From Septoria linicola (lineage: Eukaryota; Ascomycota; Dothideomycetes; Mycosphaerellales; Mycosphaerellaceae): a stretch of 64,000 nucleotides of DNA. Below, piece after piece: positions 53,813-64,000 of the stretch. The stretch is taken from assembly GCA_024114885.1 (NCBI GenBank), contig CP099420.1:496001-560000 (forward strand), in the 5' to 3' direction. The notes beneath the pieces were generated by a model. That model ran no database searches. It had not been told where the DNA came from and saw nothing but the letters and a program-made list of their open reading frames with translations. The translations under genes were made by a program, and so were the position numbers. Positions within the stretch are counted from its first letter, which is position 1. Every line of letters begins with the position of its first letter.

Positions 53813-54586
53813 TCAGCCTTTTCCTTTCGCACATCTCTCCAAACTCACACCCCGTCTCAAAGAAGAATAGAACAACAGGCCTACGAAACTCCTCAAGCCG
53901 CCAAGATGCTTCGCGATCAAATGCCTGAAAGCAGCCAGAATCTCAGCGCCACGATGTTGATCACCTTGCGCCAGACGAATCTCCCAGTACACAGGAGAAA
54001 CTTCCGGATGGTCTGGGTGTGCTGCGCGCGCTCGAGCAGTAACGGCGATGCAAGGAACGGCGGAGCCACCACGTGGTGGACTCAGCTGAGTGCGCACGCT
54101 GTCCCACTCCTTCCTGACCTGCACGGTAGCTGCACGGAACGGACTCGGGCGTATGTAGTCCTCACGCTCGCAGTGCTCAAAGTGGAGTGGGTACGAGAGA
54201 GATATGGGGTTTTCGTAAGGTGGAGAATCTACGGCGTAGCCTTTGGTCAGTGGGCTGCTGCTGGGTTCGTACTCCTGCCGTAGCTTACTCTTCGGTATCT
54301 CGATAGTGTATGTAGTAGTCATGTTCGCGTCTGCGCGGAGGTCGGCGGAGGTCTGAGCCCGATTACGGCCACTTGACTCAACGTGGGAGAGGTCGAACCT
54401 AGAGCGCGCGTGACCAGAGGCAGGGCGATCGATGTTAAGGTTTGTCAGTGAAAGTTTTTCGTCGCGGCCGCCGTGGAAATCAGATCTGGACGTCTGAGGT
54501 GCTTGTTGGCCGGTCGCATTGTCCTCGTCGTTGTTTCTGCGGCCGGTGTTCATGTTGCGGTCGGTTCGTGCTCTGTTGTGTATCAT
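53813..54586 (-). CDS. Hypothetical protein, 257 residues
   Basis: An open frame from ATG 54586 (MIHNRARTDRNMNTGRRNND). The first half is polar and disordered. The middle has TTTYTIEIPKSKLRQEYEPS and SYPLHFEHCEREDYIRPSPF; the end has a helical stretch (ILAAFRHLIAKHLGGLRSFVGLLF). No domain is recognised. Composition is protein-like over its whole length, but there is no independent support, and a donor-like GTAGGC near the 3' end leaves a spliced C-terminus possible. Confidence 0.5.
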   Translation of the reverse strand: MIHNRARTDRNMNTGRRNNDEDNATGQQAPQTSRSDFHGGRDEKLSLTNLNIDRPASGHARSRFDLSHVESSGRNRAQTSADLRADANMTTTYTIEIPKSKLRQEYEPSSSPLTKGYAVDSPPYENPISLSYPLHFEHCEREDYIRPSPFRAATVQVRKEWDSVRTQLSPPRGGSAVPCIAVTARARAAHPDHPEVSPVYWEIRLAQGDQHRGAEILAAFRHLIAKHLGGLRSFVGLLFYSSLRRGVSLERCAKGKG

Positions 54587-55788
54587 AGATAAGTCTGGTG
54601 TCAGTGGCAGAGAGAATCGAACTTAACTCGACGGGAAGTCAACCGCGGATCCACATGTCGCTTCGCGTTGCTTGTATCGACCTTCATCTCTCAAGTAACG
54701 CGGTTCACGGCAGAACGCAAGCTTCCTACGGTCTGACAGGAAGCTGTGGTCGTGAACATGAGCTCACGAATGCTGTATTCTGTCAGAGCAAGCCAAGAAT
54801 CGATCAAGCACGTGAAAAAAGTGGCAACACAATCGCATAACCACGCTATCCTGCAGAACGCAATCAAACTTCCGCAATGCCAAACAGTCTCGAGCAAAGG
54901 AATCTCATTCTTCACAGTCTCCGGAGTCATCTCCGTTCCTTGTCCAACTGATTCGAGCCTATGGCGGGCCCGAACTGCTGTCTCCTGGTGATGACTCCCG
55001 AAGTCCCCTCGTCCCCTTGTAGATACGCACATTACCTCCCCACGCGTGCCCTACACACTTCGGAGCCATCACGTCTTCCACCGTTCGCCATATGAGATTG
55101 TTAGGAACCAGTACTCGATGCCAGGTAGGAGTTTAGAAGCACAGAACGCCAAAAGAAATCGTGAAGTTGTTTTTGTCATTTTCGTCGTCCGAGGGGGGAG
55201 AGTGATCGATCCGAGATTTAGGAAAAGTTATCGGTGGCCCTGAAGCCTGCAGGTGAGTCCAGCTTTGCTGCTTCGCATGGAAGTAGTCGCTGAAAGCCCT
55301 GCCGAGTGACACTGCCAGAAGACTGCATGCTGCAAGTTGAGATGTTGCAAGTCATCCGCTTTCGCTCCTCTTCAAGTGCATGCTTCGATACAGTCACAAG
55401 CCGGGAAAATACGACGTGCTTGTGCCGAAGCATGCGAGGAGCGAAACAACCAGACAGCCATGTACTAGAGTCAAAATACCGATAAGAAAGTGCCAGATCC
55501 AGGACCAGGTCCAGACCTATAGCATGTGAACATTCGTTGCTGATTGCAGCTACAATGTCGTTGAGTTGAGTTTGAGTGGCAGCCCTGCCTCCGACGTTTG
55601 TGCCATTCAGTAGTTGTTGTATCCAGACTGATCAGCAGTGCCGCGCTTGTTGGCGCTACGAAGTTGCCTATGAGACGAACCATCGTTAGCACAAGTCTTC
55701 TGTCCCCTCGCGTATCTAAACCACGAACGCAGAGGAGAGGCGCCTTACAAGACGGAGATTCGAAGGCAGGTCATGTGTATGTGCGCAC
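54587..55788. other. Intergenic stretch
   Basis: About 1.2 kb between the unknown ORF and casein kinase I. Nothing supported, except a possible extra final exon of the kinase at 55743-55716. Confidence 0.45.
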
Positions 55789-57036
55789 TCACATTCCGGT
55801 ACCCTCTCTCTGTGGAACAGCGCCAGTGCGATCCTTCGAGAGCTGGCCGGTAGTACCGCGAGTGGCAGCTCCAGTCCTACGGCCAGGCTTCTCTTCGGTG
55901 TCCTCGGCGGCGTTCTGGTTGCCCTGGGCCTGTGCAATGGCTTGTGCGTTCTTCTGGTACTTGTAGACGGTCCAGTCAAAGACGTAGTCGTACTGGAAGC
56001 CCTCGCGGACGAAGAGATCGCGGAAGATCTTGCGCAGGTAGGAGTAGTCTGGCTTGTCGTCGAAGCGCAGGCTGCGAGTGTAGTTGAGGTAGATGGCGAA
56101 CTCGTTCGGGAAGCCACGGCAGAGGACCTCGGTAGGAGTGGTCATCTTCTTCTCCATGATGCGGTCGTACTTCTGCTTCTTGGTTGCCGCCTTAAGACCT
56201 TGCCATGGGAGCGATCCACGGCAGAAGTACAGCATGACGTAGCCGAGGGATTCCATATCATCGCGTCGAGATTGTTCTGTAGAAACGTAAGTACATGTGT
56301 CATGACAACAGACAGGCGTTTCGACTTACCGACACCCAGGTGCGTGTTGATGGAGGCATAACGGGCGGTACCAGTCAAGTTCTTGTTCTCTCTGTATGGG
56401 ATGTGGAAGTGCGTCTTTGGGTCGCGATACTTCTTTGCCAGACCGAAATCGATCACGTTGACCTGGTTGCCGCGCTTGCCAATGCCCATCAGGAAGTTGT
56501 CTGGCTTGATATCACGGTGGATGAAGCTCTTGGCGTGGATATACTCGATGCGGGAGATGAGCTGGTCGGCCAGCAGGAGGACGGTCTTCAGCGAGAACTT
56601 TCGGTTGCAGAAGTTGAAGAGATCTTCGAGGGAGGGTCCGAGAAGGTCGAGGACCATGGCGTTGTAATCGCATTCCGTGCCGAACCATCTCACGAATGGA
56701 ATCCCGACACCACCAGCCAGCGACTTGTACACACGTGCCTCATACTCCAACTGCGGGTGCTTTGCCTTGACCGACTCAAGCTTGATGGCGATTTCCTCGC
56801 CGGAGATGATGTTGGTGCCTGGCTATGTAAGTAGGAAGATCGACAAGGAAGCAGGCAGGACTATCGTACCCAAGTAGATATCACCGAAAGAACCGCTACC
56901 GATCTTGCGGCCGATTCTGTATTTGTTCCCCACGCGGAGATCCTGCCGTCATGTTAACATATGTTCCCATCTGAACCTTGCACCTGCGTGCGTTGTGGTG
57001 GTGGTGTGGTGAGGCTGAGCATACCATTGTCGTCAT
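55789..57036 (-). CDS. ckiA: Casein kinase I, Hrr25/CkiA type
   Basis: Four exons: 57036-57025 (only MTTM), 56942-56870, 56818-56330 and 56276-55789, all with GT...AG introns; 353 residues. It is a Ser/Thr kinase acting in vesicle traffic, DNA repair and morphogenesis in fungi. Motifs are the Gly loop GRKIGSGSFGDIYLG, the catalytic HRDIKPDNF, DFG in VIDFGLAKKY, the CK1-specific SIN in ARYASINTHLG, and SLGYVMLYFCRGSLPWQGL. The C-terminal tail is Gln/Gly-rich. The terminal ATG-TGA overlaps a good donor (GTGAGT); splicing to 55743 would replace the stop and add RLSSAFVV. The 12-base first exon is a known layout in this family, as far as I recall. Confidence 0.95.
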
Positions 57037-59327
57037 GTTGTTCTGTGACCTCCGAGGAGGGTTTGTGATGGGTTTTGAGGAGCGGTCGGGGTTTGCTGCA
57101 CGGTATTTCTACCAGATGCAGATCGGAGAGAGATCGATGTCGTGGGTAAGGTGTGTTGTGCTGAATGGAATGTGTTAGTGTGCTGAGTGCAGAGCTGGTG
57201 AAGGATCGTGAGCTGGCAGACTGGGCAGGACTGGTTGGGCGGTGTGGGCCGAATCGCTTCTTGCCTGATGTTTGCGGGGCGTCGGACTGAGGAGGCAGGA
57301 ACGTCGATCGGGCTGCAAGATCACTTGCCTTGCCGACGCGTGAAGGGATGGAGCGCAGGCAGACGAGGCAGAACAAAGCAGAACTGCTCGTGCTGCACAA
57401 ACGCCGGTAAGGAGTGGTAGGCGCGTGTCAGGCGAGGGATGGGATGCAGGTCACGAGCGAGAAGTGGATGTGTGCGTCCGGAACCCGCTGACCGCTGATG
57501 TGCGTCTCTCGTCGCAGAATTGGGGAAAGAGAGGAGAGGAGAATCATGATACGTACCGAGACTGAGCAGAGGTGGTCTCAGACTAGCAGGCTCAAGGCCG
57601 TGGCGGCGGTGTGCTGTTGTGTGGTGGTGCTAATGCGAACCGGCGGGTGCTGTCGGCGAGGCTGCTGTTGCGGGCAAAGGCAGAGAAGAGTGCAACAAGG
57701 CGTGCGTCGGTCGGATCAAGGCTGAGATTGACTGAAATGTGGAGAATCTCGTCGTCGTCGCAGGTCGCAATTATTCACACTCTACTGTCAAAGCAGAGCG
57801 TCAGGCAGAAACCGCTTGGGCAGCTGTTCTGCAATCGTGAATGCTTGCAGCACAGTCGGAGGTGGCAGGTGGAAGAGAAGGACACAATCAGCGGCGCCAG
57901 CACAACAAACGATCGCTCCTGCCTTGGCGCCCGCTTCGTTCGGATCGCCCCTTCCACGTCCACTTTCTTTTTGCTTGTTGTGGTGCTCACGACTAACCCC
58001 GACTCAATCAAATTGCCGTCAAAACTGCTCGCTGACACAGTTGGCACCACTCCGGATCAATAACGGCTGCGACATTACGACGACACCTTATCTTCTGCGC
58101 TGCACTTTTCTGCACTTTCCTACGTCACACAGCAGACGCCTGCCAGAAACTGTGGCCGCCTGATGTGATGGCCTGGGCCACCTGATTGTGTCACCTGCGT
58201 GCCAATGCAAGCCCTTGGGCCTCAATGAGAGGGCAACCATTTGTGACGTGCCAGCACGTTCCCTGCACTTCCAAACAAACGCCGCTGCATGAGCTCATGT
58301 CCCAAAATTGGCACGCGAGTCGTTCCGGCCACCTATGGGAGACTACTGCGGTGACTTGTACGCGGCTCCAGCGCGTCTGCAAGCTGCAGGCATACACATC
58401 GCATCATAAGCGCTCGCTAGCAATCCCACATGCCTCAAGTCTGGTTTAGGATCTCAGCTCATCAATATATCGATGGCATGCAGCGGCTGTCCTAGAATGG
58501 CACAGACTGCACTACGCGAGCCAGAGAAGGCTCTTGTGGTCGTTGCCAATACACGATGGTTCACTTGCCGCGTGACATGTTAGATCCTCGTTGCGGGTGC
58601 GCGGATCAGATTCACCGCCTGTCATCGGGCAAAATGACAATCTGCGACCTCACTTCATCATCTGCGCACGCGACTTGCTCGCCTACATCCTGCGCGGAGT
58701 AGGAAGCAGCTCCGAACTTCATTCTTGCAGTCACCACTTACACTTCAAGGCGAGTGCAGTACAATGATGAAGGCATAGCTCTGTCCGCCTCGTTTGATTG
58801 TTGCTAATGCGCAGGCGCGAGTGCCAGCGTCCGAAGCTTGTCAATGTCTGGAGTTGATGAAACAAGCAAAGTCAAGACCACCGGCCATGACTTTGATCGG
58901 CATAAGCCACCCACAAGAGCCCTCAAAGTTCATGTCGATCGACAGGAAGCGGAATGCAGCAGCAATTCGATACGTACAAGCCACAAGGACTACAGCTTCG
59001 TTACAGCGTGTACCGAAGCAGGTGATGAGCTTCGAGCAAATGACGGAAGCTTTGCTCGAAATGTACATGATGCGCTTGAAAGCTGTCGGCACCAACGTCG
59101 TGTAGATCGAAGATCATGTCATTGCCGGACTTGAGCTGTTCGATATGATGCAGCTGACAGCACACAGCATGGCTTCACTGCTCGCAAGATTCGATCTTGC
59201 TACGAACAAGAATCCCTCGGTCACGACATTGAGATTTGAAGGTGCAGCTTGGATATTGTCTATTCTCCTGCGTGATCGGCGTCAGGCGAGCTGGTCGTAT
59301 GTGCTATAGGCACTGCCTATCTCAAGA
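57037..59327. other. Long gene-poor stretch
   Basis: About 2.3 kb upstream of casein kinase I and downstream of the alcohol dehydrogenase. Frames at 57500-58450 and 58790-59134 lack domains and overlap on both strands. Part is probably the kinase's 5' UTR and promoter. Confidence 0.5.
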
Positions 59328-60642
59328 CTACTCTTTGTTGAAATCAATCACGATACGACCAGCAACTTCGCCACGTCTCAATTGCTGGACGCTCTCAGGC
59401 CATGCACTCAGGCCTCTAACCTCACAGATCGGGCGCAGCATGCCGCGCTTCGCATATTCAAGCGCGGAAGCTGTATCCTGCATTGTGCCCACAATCGCGC
59501 CTGTAATGGTCATCTTCTTCAAAGCCATGAGCATGGGAGGGGCGCCAGCGATGACATTCGCCTCTGCGGGAGGCAGCCCAATGCACATTATCTTACCACC
59601 TACGCGATCACCAATATATCCGACGGCATCTGCAGCAAATGTTAGCCGGTCAACGTACAATGCCACTGTCTCACGTACCTTTGTAGGATTGCCAAGCCGT
59701 CACAACAACACCATGTGCGCCGAGGCCATCTGCGATCTCCTTGACGCGTCCAGGAATGTCTTGTTCCTGCTTGAACTCGATGAAGACTTCAGCACCTAGT
59801 TTCGTGGCCAGCTCCTTCTTCACGTTTCCAGTATCGATCACGATCGGCCTCATTCCCATCGCTCTAGGGCTGGGAATCAGCACTTGTAATGTTGGAGACG
59901 ATGACCCTACGAATCGACACCACTTACCTCGCCAACTGGACACCCTGAATGCCAACTCCACCGCCTCCTCCAGGAAACACGATCCATTCTCCAGCTCGGT
60001 AGCCAGCCTCTCGCAACGCACAATGCATCGTGCTAGCAGAACACATGATCGGCCCAGCAGCCTCATCCGGCACGCCATCTGGAATTCTCGCCGTGTACAT
60101 TGCTGGAGCGACGACATACTGCTGATATGAACCCGTACACATCAAGCCGGTGTGAACAACCTTGGCGCAGTACTGCTCCTCGCCGTTCCAGCATTGACTG
60201 CAATTATGGCAGATATCACTCCTGTGATTACGTTAGCGCGCTCTTGAGGACCATGCATGACGAATCTCTCACATAGGACGAATACCAGCTCTCTCGCCCA
60301 CCGTCCAGCTAGTCACACCCTCCCCGAGCTTCACCACGACACCAGCACCTTCATGGCCAGGTGATCGAACTCCAAAAGTCGACATACCAACCGGACCACC
60401 TAAATCTCCCAACATGTAGTGAATATCTGATCCGCAGAGGCCAGTCACGTTGAGCTTAATCAGAATCTCGCCTGGACCTGGCTGCGGCACAGGTACATCT
60501 TGTACTTCGAGATGGAAATTGGGTCCTCCATTGACCTGTAGGATCGACGTCAGCGATAAGATTTCTGGATAACGAAGCGAGAAGGTGAGGAGCATACTAC
60601 GACACCCGCTTTACACGTCTCCGGAATATCAAAGCTCGCCAT
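59328..60642 (-). CDS. Zinc alcohol dehydrogenase, five exons
   Basis: Exons 60642-60598, 60535-60273, 60221-59928, 59863-59679 and 59629-59328 (introns 49-64 bp) sum to exactly 363 codons (362 residues). It is a medium-chain dehydrogenase of the fungal AdhA-like or propanol-preferring type. Catalytic-zinc ligands lie in GLCGSDIH (Cys49) and GHEGAG (His76/Glu77). The structural-zinc cluster is CHNCSQCWNGEEQYC (Cys107, 110, 113, 121). The Rossmann motif is FPGGGGGVGIQGVQLAR, followed after intron 3 by AMGMRPIVIDTG. No targeting signal; cytosolic. It lies next to a bZIP factor on the same strand. Substrate is not evident. Confidence 0.94.
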
Positions 60643-61265
60643 ACTCAATCCGTTCAGTGAGAATTACTCGATATGGAAAGTGGAACGATGGTGGGGAACG
60701 ACCTTGATGAATGCCAAAAGTCAAAAAGCCGATGAAGTGAACAGTCTGCTATGCTAATAATGCTTATGACATCTACGGTACATGTCAACAACGACAATCT
60801 ATCGAAGCGCTGCTAGTGCTGCTCTGCTCTGCTCCTCGGTCCAGACATCTTGGTAAGGACGCCAGGATGCGGGGCATGGTGGGGTGGGTTAACCAGTGTG
60901 GCTATGTTACGCATCCTGTTTGCATAAAGACGGACATCGCTTATGATGCCGGCCGTGTTCCATCCATCGAGAGCACGAAGTTTCCACGTGGTTGTGTTAC
61001 ACTGCATGCCGGACAGGTCTTGCTGTTGGCTGAGTGGTTGGCAAGAATGTGTTGGCCGCCAATTTCGCTATTCCCGCTTGCGGCCATGCGTGACCATCTA
61101 GCTCTTTCTGCATGGCTGAGCATTCTCTACGCTTTGGCAAGGTATTATGCTCGGAGTCGATCAAATTTGCCTCTTCTGCTGCCAGAAAGTCGCGATGCGC
61201 TGAAGACAAATTGTGGAGCTGTGCCTCAGAAGCTTTCAATCCATTCATTTTCTCGCGTTCATCTT
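60643..61265. other. Intergenic stretch
   Basis: About 620 bases between the bZIP 3' end and the alcohol dehydrogenase start, both on the minus strand. The plus-strand frame here (60816-61532) overlaps the bZIP gene and has no support. Confidence 0.5.
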
Positions 61266-62651
61266 TCAAACTGCAGGCCACTGTGCAAGACTCGCTTCAT
61301 GAGCCATCGAGAACGTCGGTATAGCACTGTGCATCCCATTGCGTCCCGCTTCATGCAAACTCGCCAACGTCGCCATCCAATCCTCCGGACTGGAATCCGC
61401 TTGCGTCATATTGTGATCCTGGTTGACAGTCGCCGCCGACCCGAACACCGGTTCCTGATATCTGAACTCATCATGTACCGACTCTTCTTCACTGATGTTC
61501 GAGAAATCTGCCTCGGGCACTGTTCGCGGTAGAGGATGCACTTCGAAAGGTATGAGCTGGTTTGCCAGCAATCGGAATGATGCGATGTCGTTGAAGCTCG
61601 TGAGGAATTCTTTCGAGAATGAGTAGAGACCTGTCTGCTTGTTGATCTTGTACACATCTCGCACTTCCCATGGCCACGCGAAGCGGAAGCTCTCCGTGAA
61701 AGCTACTGCTGCGCGGCCAGTACATTGTCTGATTCCGAGGCCGAGAAGGTGATTTCGTGCCTGTGGCCAGCCAAAATAGTCCACAACTGATGGATGCTTG
61801 CTGGAGCGCTGGCCGATGGTTGGAGACATGAAAGAAGCCATTGGCCGTCTTGGCTGGTTCTTTGGCTGGATCTTGTGGAGCATTGTCGATCGCATGTTCC
61901 AGAAGTGTGCGAAACGCTCGATTGGCTGTGCTCGATACCAGAGACCTTCGTCGAATGCGCGGAGAGCTCGCCATACGATGTCGAAGTGGTGGACGCGCTC
62001 TGCTGCATCCCAGCCAGACACGATCGCTCTGATTAGGATGTCCATGTCCTCTGCCAGTGTAGAAAGATTGTCTGGCGTCTTTTCGATCTTTTCGATGAGC
62101 TCGTTCAGTCGCTGAAAGTAGGTCGTCTCGTCGCTGTTCTCGCAGTATAGATTAATGCCAAGTACGACGAGATTTCGGGAGGACTGTCCAACTTGGGCGG
62201 GCTCAATTGCACGCTGTTGTTGTGGTTGACTTTCAATTTCTGTCGCCTTGGCCACTTCTGTAATCCACTGATCTTCGCTCTGGGTATCCCAATTTAAGGC
62301 CGAGAATGCATCGGTGGGAACCGCTGCAGAGCTGTCCGCATTACTACCCTCGCCTTTCATTCCGCCTGGCGAGCTGTCTTCTGATTTCGTGGCATCGTGA
62401 ACAAGCGACTTGATTTTGTTTACAAGTCCTTGTAGTTTGTCAATCTCTTGCGACTGGTGCGAGGCATGCTGAGCAAGATAGTTGGCACGATTATCACCAC
62501 TACTCTCGGTCAAGTCTGCAACAGTTTTCTCGAGGTGAGCGATATATTGTTTCGTTTTCGCTCTGCTTGCTCTCTGTGCTTCCCTATCGTGAGCGCGCTT
62601 GCGCTCAATGCGGCATGAGCTCGACGCCTCGCTGTTTCGCCGCATAGTCAT
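61266..62651 (-). CDS. bZIP transcription factor with DUF3425 region
   Basis: A 461-residue single-exon protein from ATG 62651 (MTMRRNSEASSSCRIERKRA). The basic region is RKRAHDREAQRASRAKTKQY, followed by a short Leu-type heptad (IAHLEKTVADLTE). The C-terminal half has the DUF3425 pattern of fungal bZIP regulators: HFDIVWRALRAFDEGLWYRAQPIERFAHFW, then KHPSVVDYFGWPQARNHLL and FRFAWPWEVRDVYKINKQTG. The usual DNA-contacting Asn of bZIP is Asp here (HDREAQRASR), as I recall for this subfamily. Nuclear regulator. Possible targets are the neighbouring alcohol dehydrogenase or cupin gene, by position only. Confidence 0.92.
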   Translation of the reverse strand: MTMRRNSEASSSCRIERKRAHDREAQRASRAKTKQYIAHLEKTVADLTESSGDNRANYLAQHASHQSQEIDKLQGLVNKIKSLVHDATKSEDSSPGGMKGEGSNADSSAAVPTDAFSALNWDTQSEDQWITEVAKATEIESQPQQQRAIEPAQVGQSSRNLVVLGINLYCENSDETTYFQRLNELIEKIEKTPDNLSTLAEDMDILIRAIVSGWDAAERVHHFDIVWRALRAFDEGLWYRAQPIERFAHFWNMRSTMLHKIQPKNQPRRPMASFMSPTIGQRSSKHPSVVDYFGWPQARNHLLGLGIRQCTGRAAVAFTESFRFAWPWEVRDVYKINKQTGLYSFSKEFLTSFNDIASFRLLANQLIPFEVHPLPRTVPEADFSNISEEESVHDEFRYQEPVFGSAATVNQDHNMTQADSSPEDWMATLASLHEAGRNGMHSAIPTFSMAHEASLAQWPAV

Positions 62652-63340
62652 TGGTGGGGATGAGAAGTGGAGTACGACTACGCAGACAGAGGATGAAGGT
62701 CTCAACTTTGCTTTCAGATGAAGTTGTTACGGGAGATGCGGTAATAGGTCATTTCCAGGCATCAGACTCGCGGGGAAGACCAGGGAGAAGCTTGGGGTAG
62801 TGTTCTGGAGTGCTTGCAGATCGGGCCGGGTGCATTAAGTACTCAAGCCAAGTACAGTCACCGATCCTTCTCCAGATTTTGGCCACATGTTAGAGGCGCC
62901 TGCCGCTGCCTATGGCGGCAGTGGTGGAGTACTTATGCCTCTCTGGCCCAGGTCATCCATGTTTGTAACGGCAAAAATGTTTTGGCGGCTCGGTACAAAG
63001 TTTTATCTGCCAAGACAGACGATCCGGCTGCGCTCGGTTGTTCACATGCATCCGACACTGAGGGCATGATCTTCACGATGGAAACAATCGTTCCAAAAGT
63101 CCCTCAAGCTGACTACATCAGCGTCGTTCTCAGGGCTGACATTCGTAGCACATCGTATCGCGTGGTCTCGGCTTGAGAGAAGGATCAGACCCCGCTCGAA
63201 GCTCTCCGTACAAGCAGAGCAGTGTGCATATCATTGGCATAGTTGCACGCCTCAGCCGCTGAGACGCGTCCTTCCCGTAGTCAGACGATACAAAGCGAGC
63301 CCAGGCCCTCTGAAGGCTGACCCAGAAGCACAACTTAGCC
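62652..63340. other. Divergent promoter region of bZIP and cupin genes
   Basis: About 690 bases. A plus-strand frame at 62814-63176 has no domain. No specific binding motif could be assigned by eye. Confidence 0.5.
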
Positions 63341-63958
63341 ATGGCACCAAAGCTCGGAGCTGCAGTAGCTGGTCTGAGGCCATGCAAACGATACATCGCG
63401 ACCCACAATGGCGATGGGAAGAGCGTGTACGCAGAGGCTCCGGAGCAGGTCTTTTCTGGCGCAATGGCTCGATCATACTCTATCAACTCTGTACCAGCAG
63501 TGCTTGAGGATGATGTCGATGTGAAAGCATACAAAGCAGAGACTGGTGTGACAAGCTATCGTACGCCTGGTATTGTGCCTCCTCAGCCAGGCGCAAATCT
63601 TGTGGTCGTGGATCTAGCACCTGGTGCCCAGAGCCTGATGCATCGCACAGTTTCCATTGACTTCTCGATATGTGTCATTGGTGAGATTGATCACGAGCTT
63701 GACGGCGGCGAAAAGGTCAGGCTATACCCAGGTGTATGTCGACAATTTTTTTTAGAACTACGAATGCAAACTTGCTGCCAATACTGATGTCTGGAACAGG
63801 ATCATATAGTTCAACGTGGCACAATGCATAGATGGAGCAATCCAACAGACAAGCCTGCCAGATTCGTGGCATGTGCAATTCCATGTGTGCCGTTCGACAT
63901 TGCTGGGCAGCAGCTGAAGGAAGTCCATCTGCCAAATAAACCAAAGTCGAAGTTGTAG
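63341..63958 (+). CDS. Cupin-domain protein
   Basis: Exon 1 (63341-63733) and exon 2 (63800-63958) join across a 66-bp intron (GTATGT...ACAG) in phase 0; 183 residues. Start context is good (AGCCATGG). The cupin barrel motifs are spread as GTMHRW and NPTNKPARFVAC in exon 2, preceded by LVVVDLAPGAQSLMHRTVSIDFSICVIGEIDHELD in exon 1. Small fungal cupins of this kind occur near secondary-metabolism and degradation genes; they may be isomerases, oxygenases or binding proteins. Here His residues for a metal site are partly present. The function is unassigned. Confidence 0.87.
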
Positions 63959-64000
63959 CAAGCTCAGCTGAGAAAGTCGACCTACGGGCTGGATCTGGAA

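Noticed and set aside
54600..54640. Possible tRNA B-box (GTTCGATTC on the minus strand)
   Set aside because: No matching A-box or cloverleaf arms at the right distance.
58794..59134. Plus-strand ORFs of about 100 codons
   Set aside because: Two frames are open at once on one strand and one on the other, without motifs; likely chance.
60816..61532. 238-codon plus-strand frame
   Set aside because: It overlaps the 3' part of the bZIP gene on the other strand and has no domain; it is a shadow frame.

Overview
The window looks like nuclear DNA of a filamentous ascomycete (Pezizomycotina, most likely a Dothideomycete). This rests on short canonical introns of about 50-60 bp (GT...CTRAC...YAG), single-gene transcription units, and families typical of these fungi: a Zn2Cys6 factor, a DUF3425-type bZIP, an orsD-like C2H2 regulator, 2EXR/F-box-like proteins, and secreted small proteins. 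Assigning it to a class or species is inference. Exon-intron structures below were worked out by eye from splice signals and frame continuity; none was checked against transcripts or databases.

Left part (1-21 kb): a partial zinc alcohol dehydrogenase with a presequence-like N-terminus; an 84-residue two-exon gene; a frameshifted 2EXR-like gene; a two-exon F-box protein; an orsD-like transcription factor. Next come a 371-bp tandem duplication, a C2H2 gene followed by decayed ankyrin-like sequence, two overlapping broken ORFs (membrane and 2EXR), a conserved fungal membrane protein, a DCAF11-type WD40 protein, a CCCH-type zinc finger protein, and a six-exon gene for the Asterix (UPF0139) ER protein.

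Middle (21-47 kb): the Mediator subunit MED12, divergent from Asterix; an aldehyde dehydrogenase; a short Zn2Cys6 regulator whose 3' end looks frameshifted; a small secreted protein; phosphoserine phosphatase; proteasome subunit Rpn5; a broken Myb/SANT-like repeat gene; a secreted Trp/Asn/Gln-rich protein; a UBX protein; a secreted type-B carboxylesterase.

Right part (47-64 kb): an MFS transporter with one in-frame TAG; a second Myb/SANT-like repeat gene with one in-frame TGA; the mitochondrial ribosome factor Rsm22; an unknown ORF; casein kinase I (Hrr25/CkiA type); and a group of a second alcohol dehydrogenase, a bZIP factor and a cupin protein at the end.

The main pattern is a contrast. 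Long conserved housekeeping genes (MED12, Rsm22, DCAF11, Rpn5, CK1, SerB) are fully open. Many accessory or repeat-family genes carry one or two lesions: nonsense codons explicable by one transition, or single-base shifts. This suggests real gene decay (RIP-like mutation or relaxed selection) or recoding, rather than poor sequence quality. The most unusual items are the two tandem Myb/SANT-like repeat loci, the MFS gene with the UAG, and the secreted W/N/Q-rich protein.
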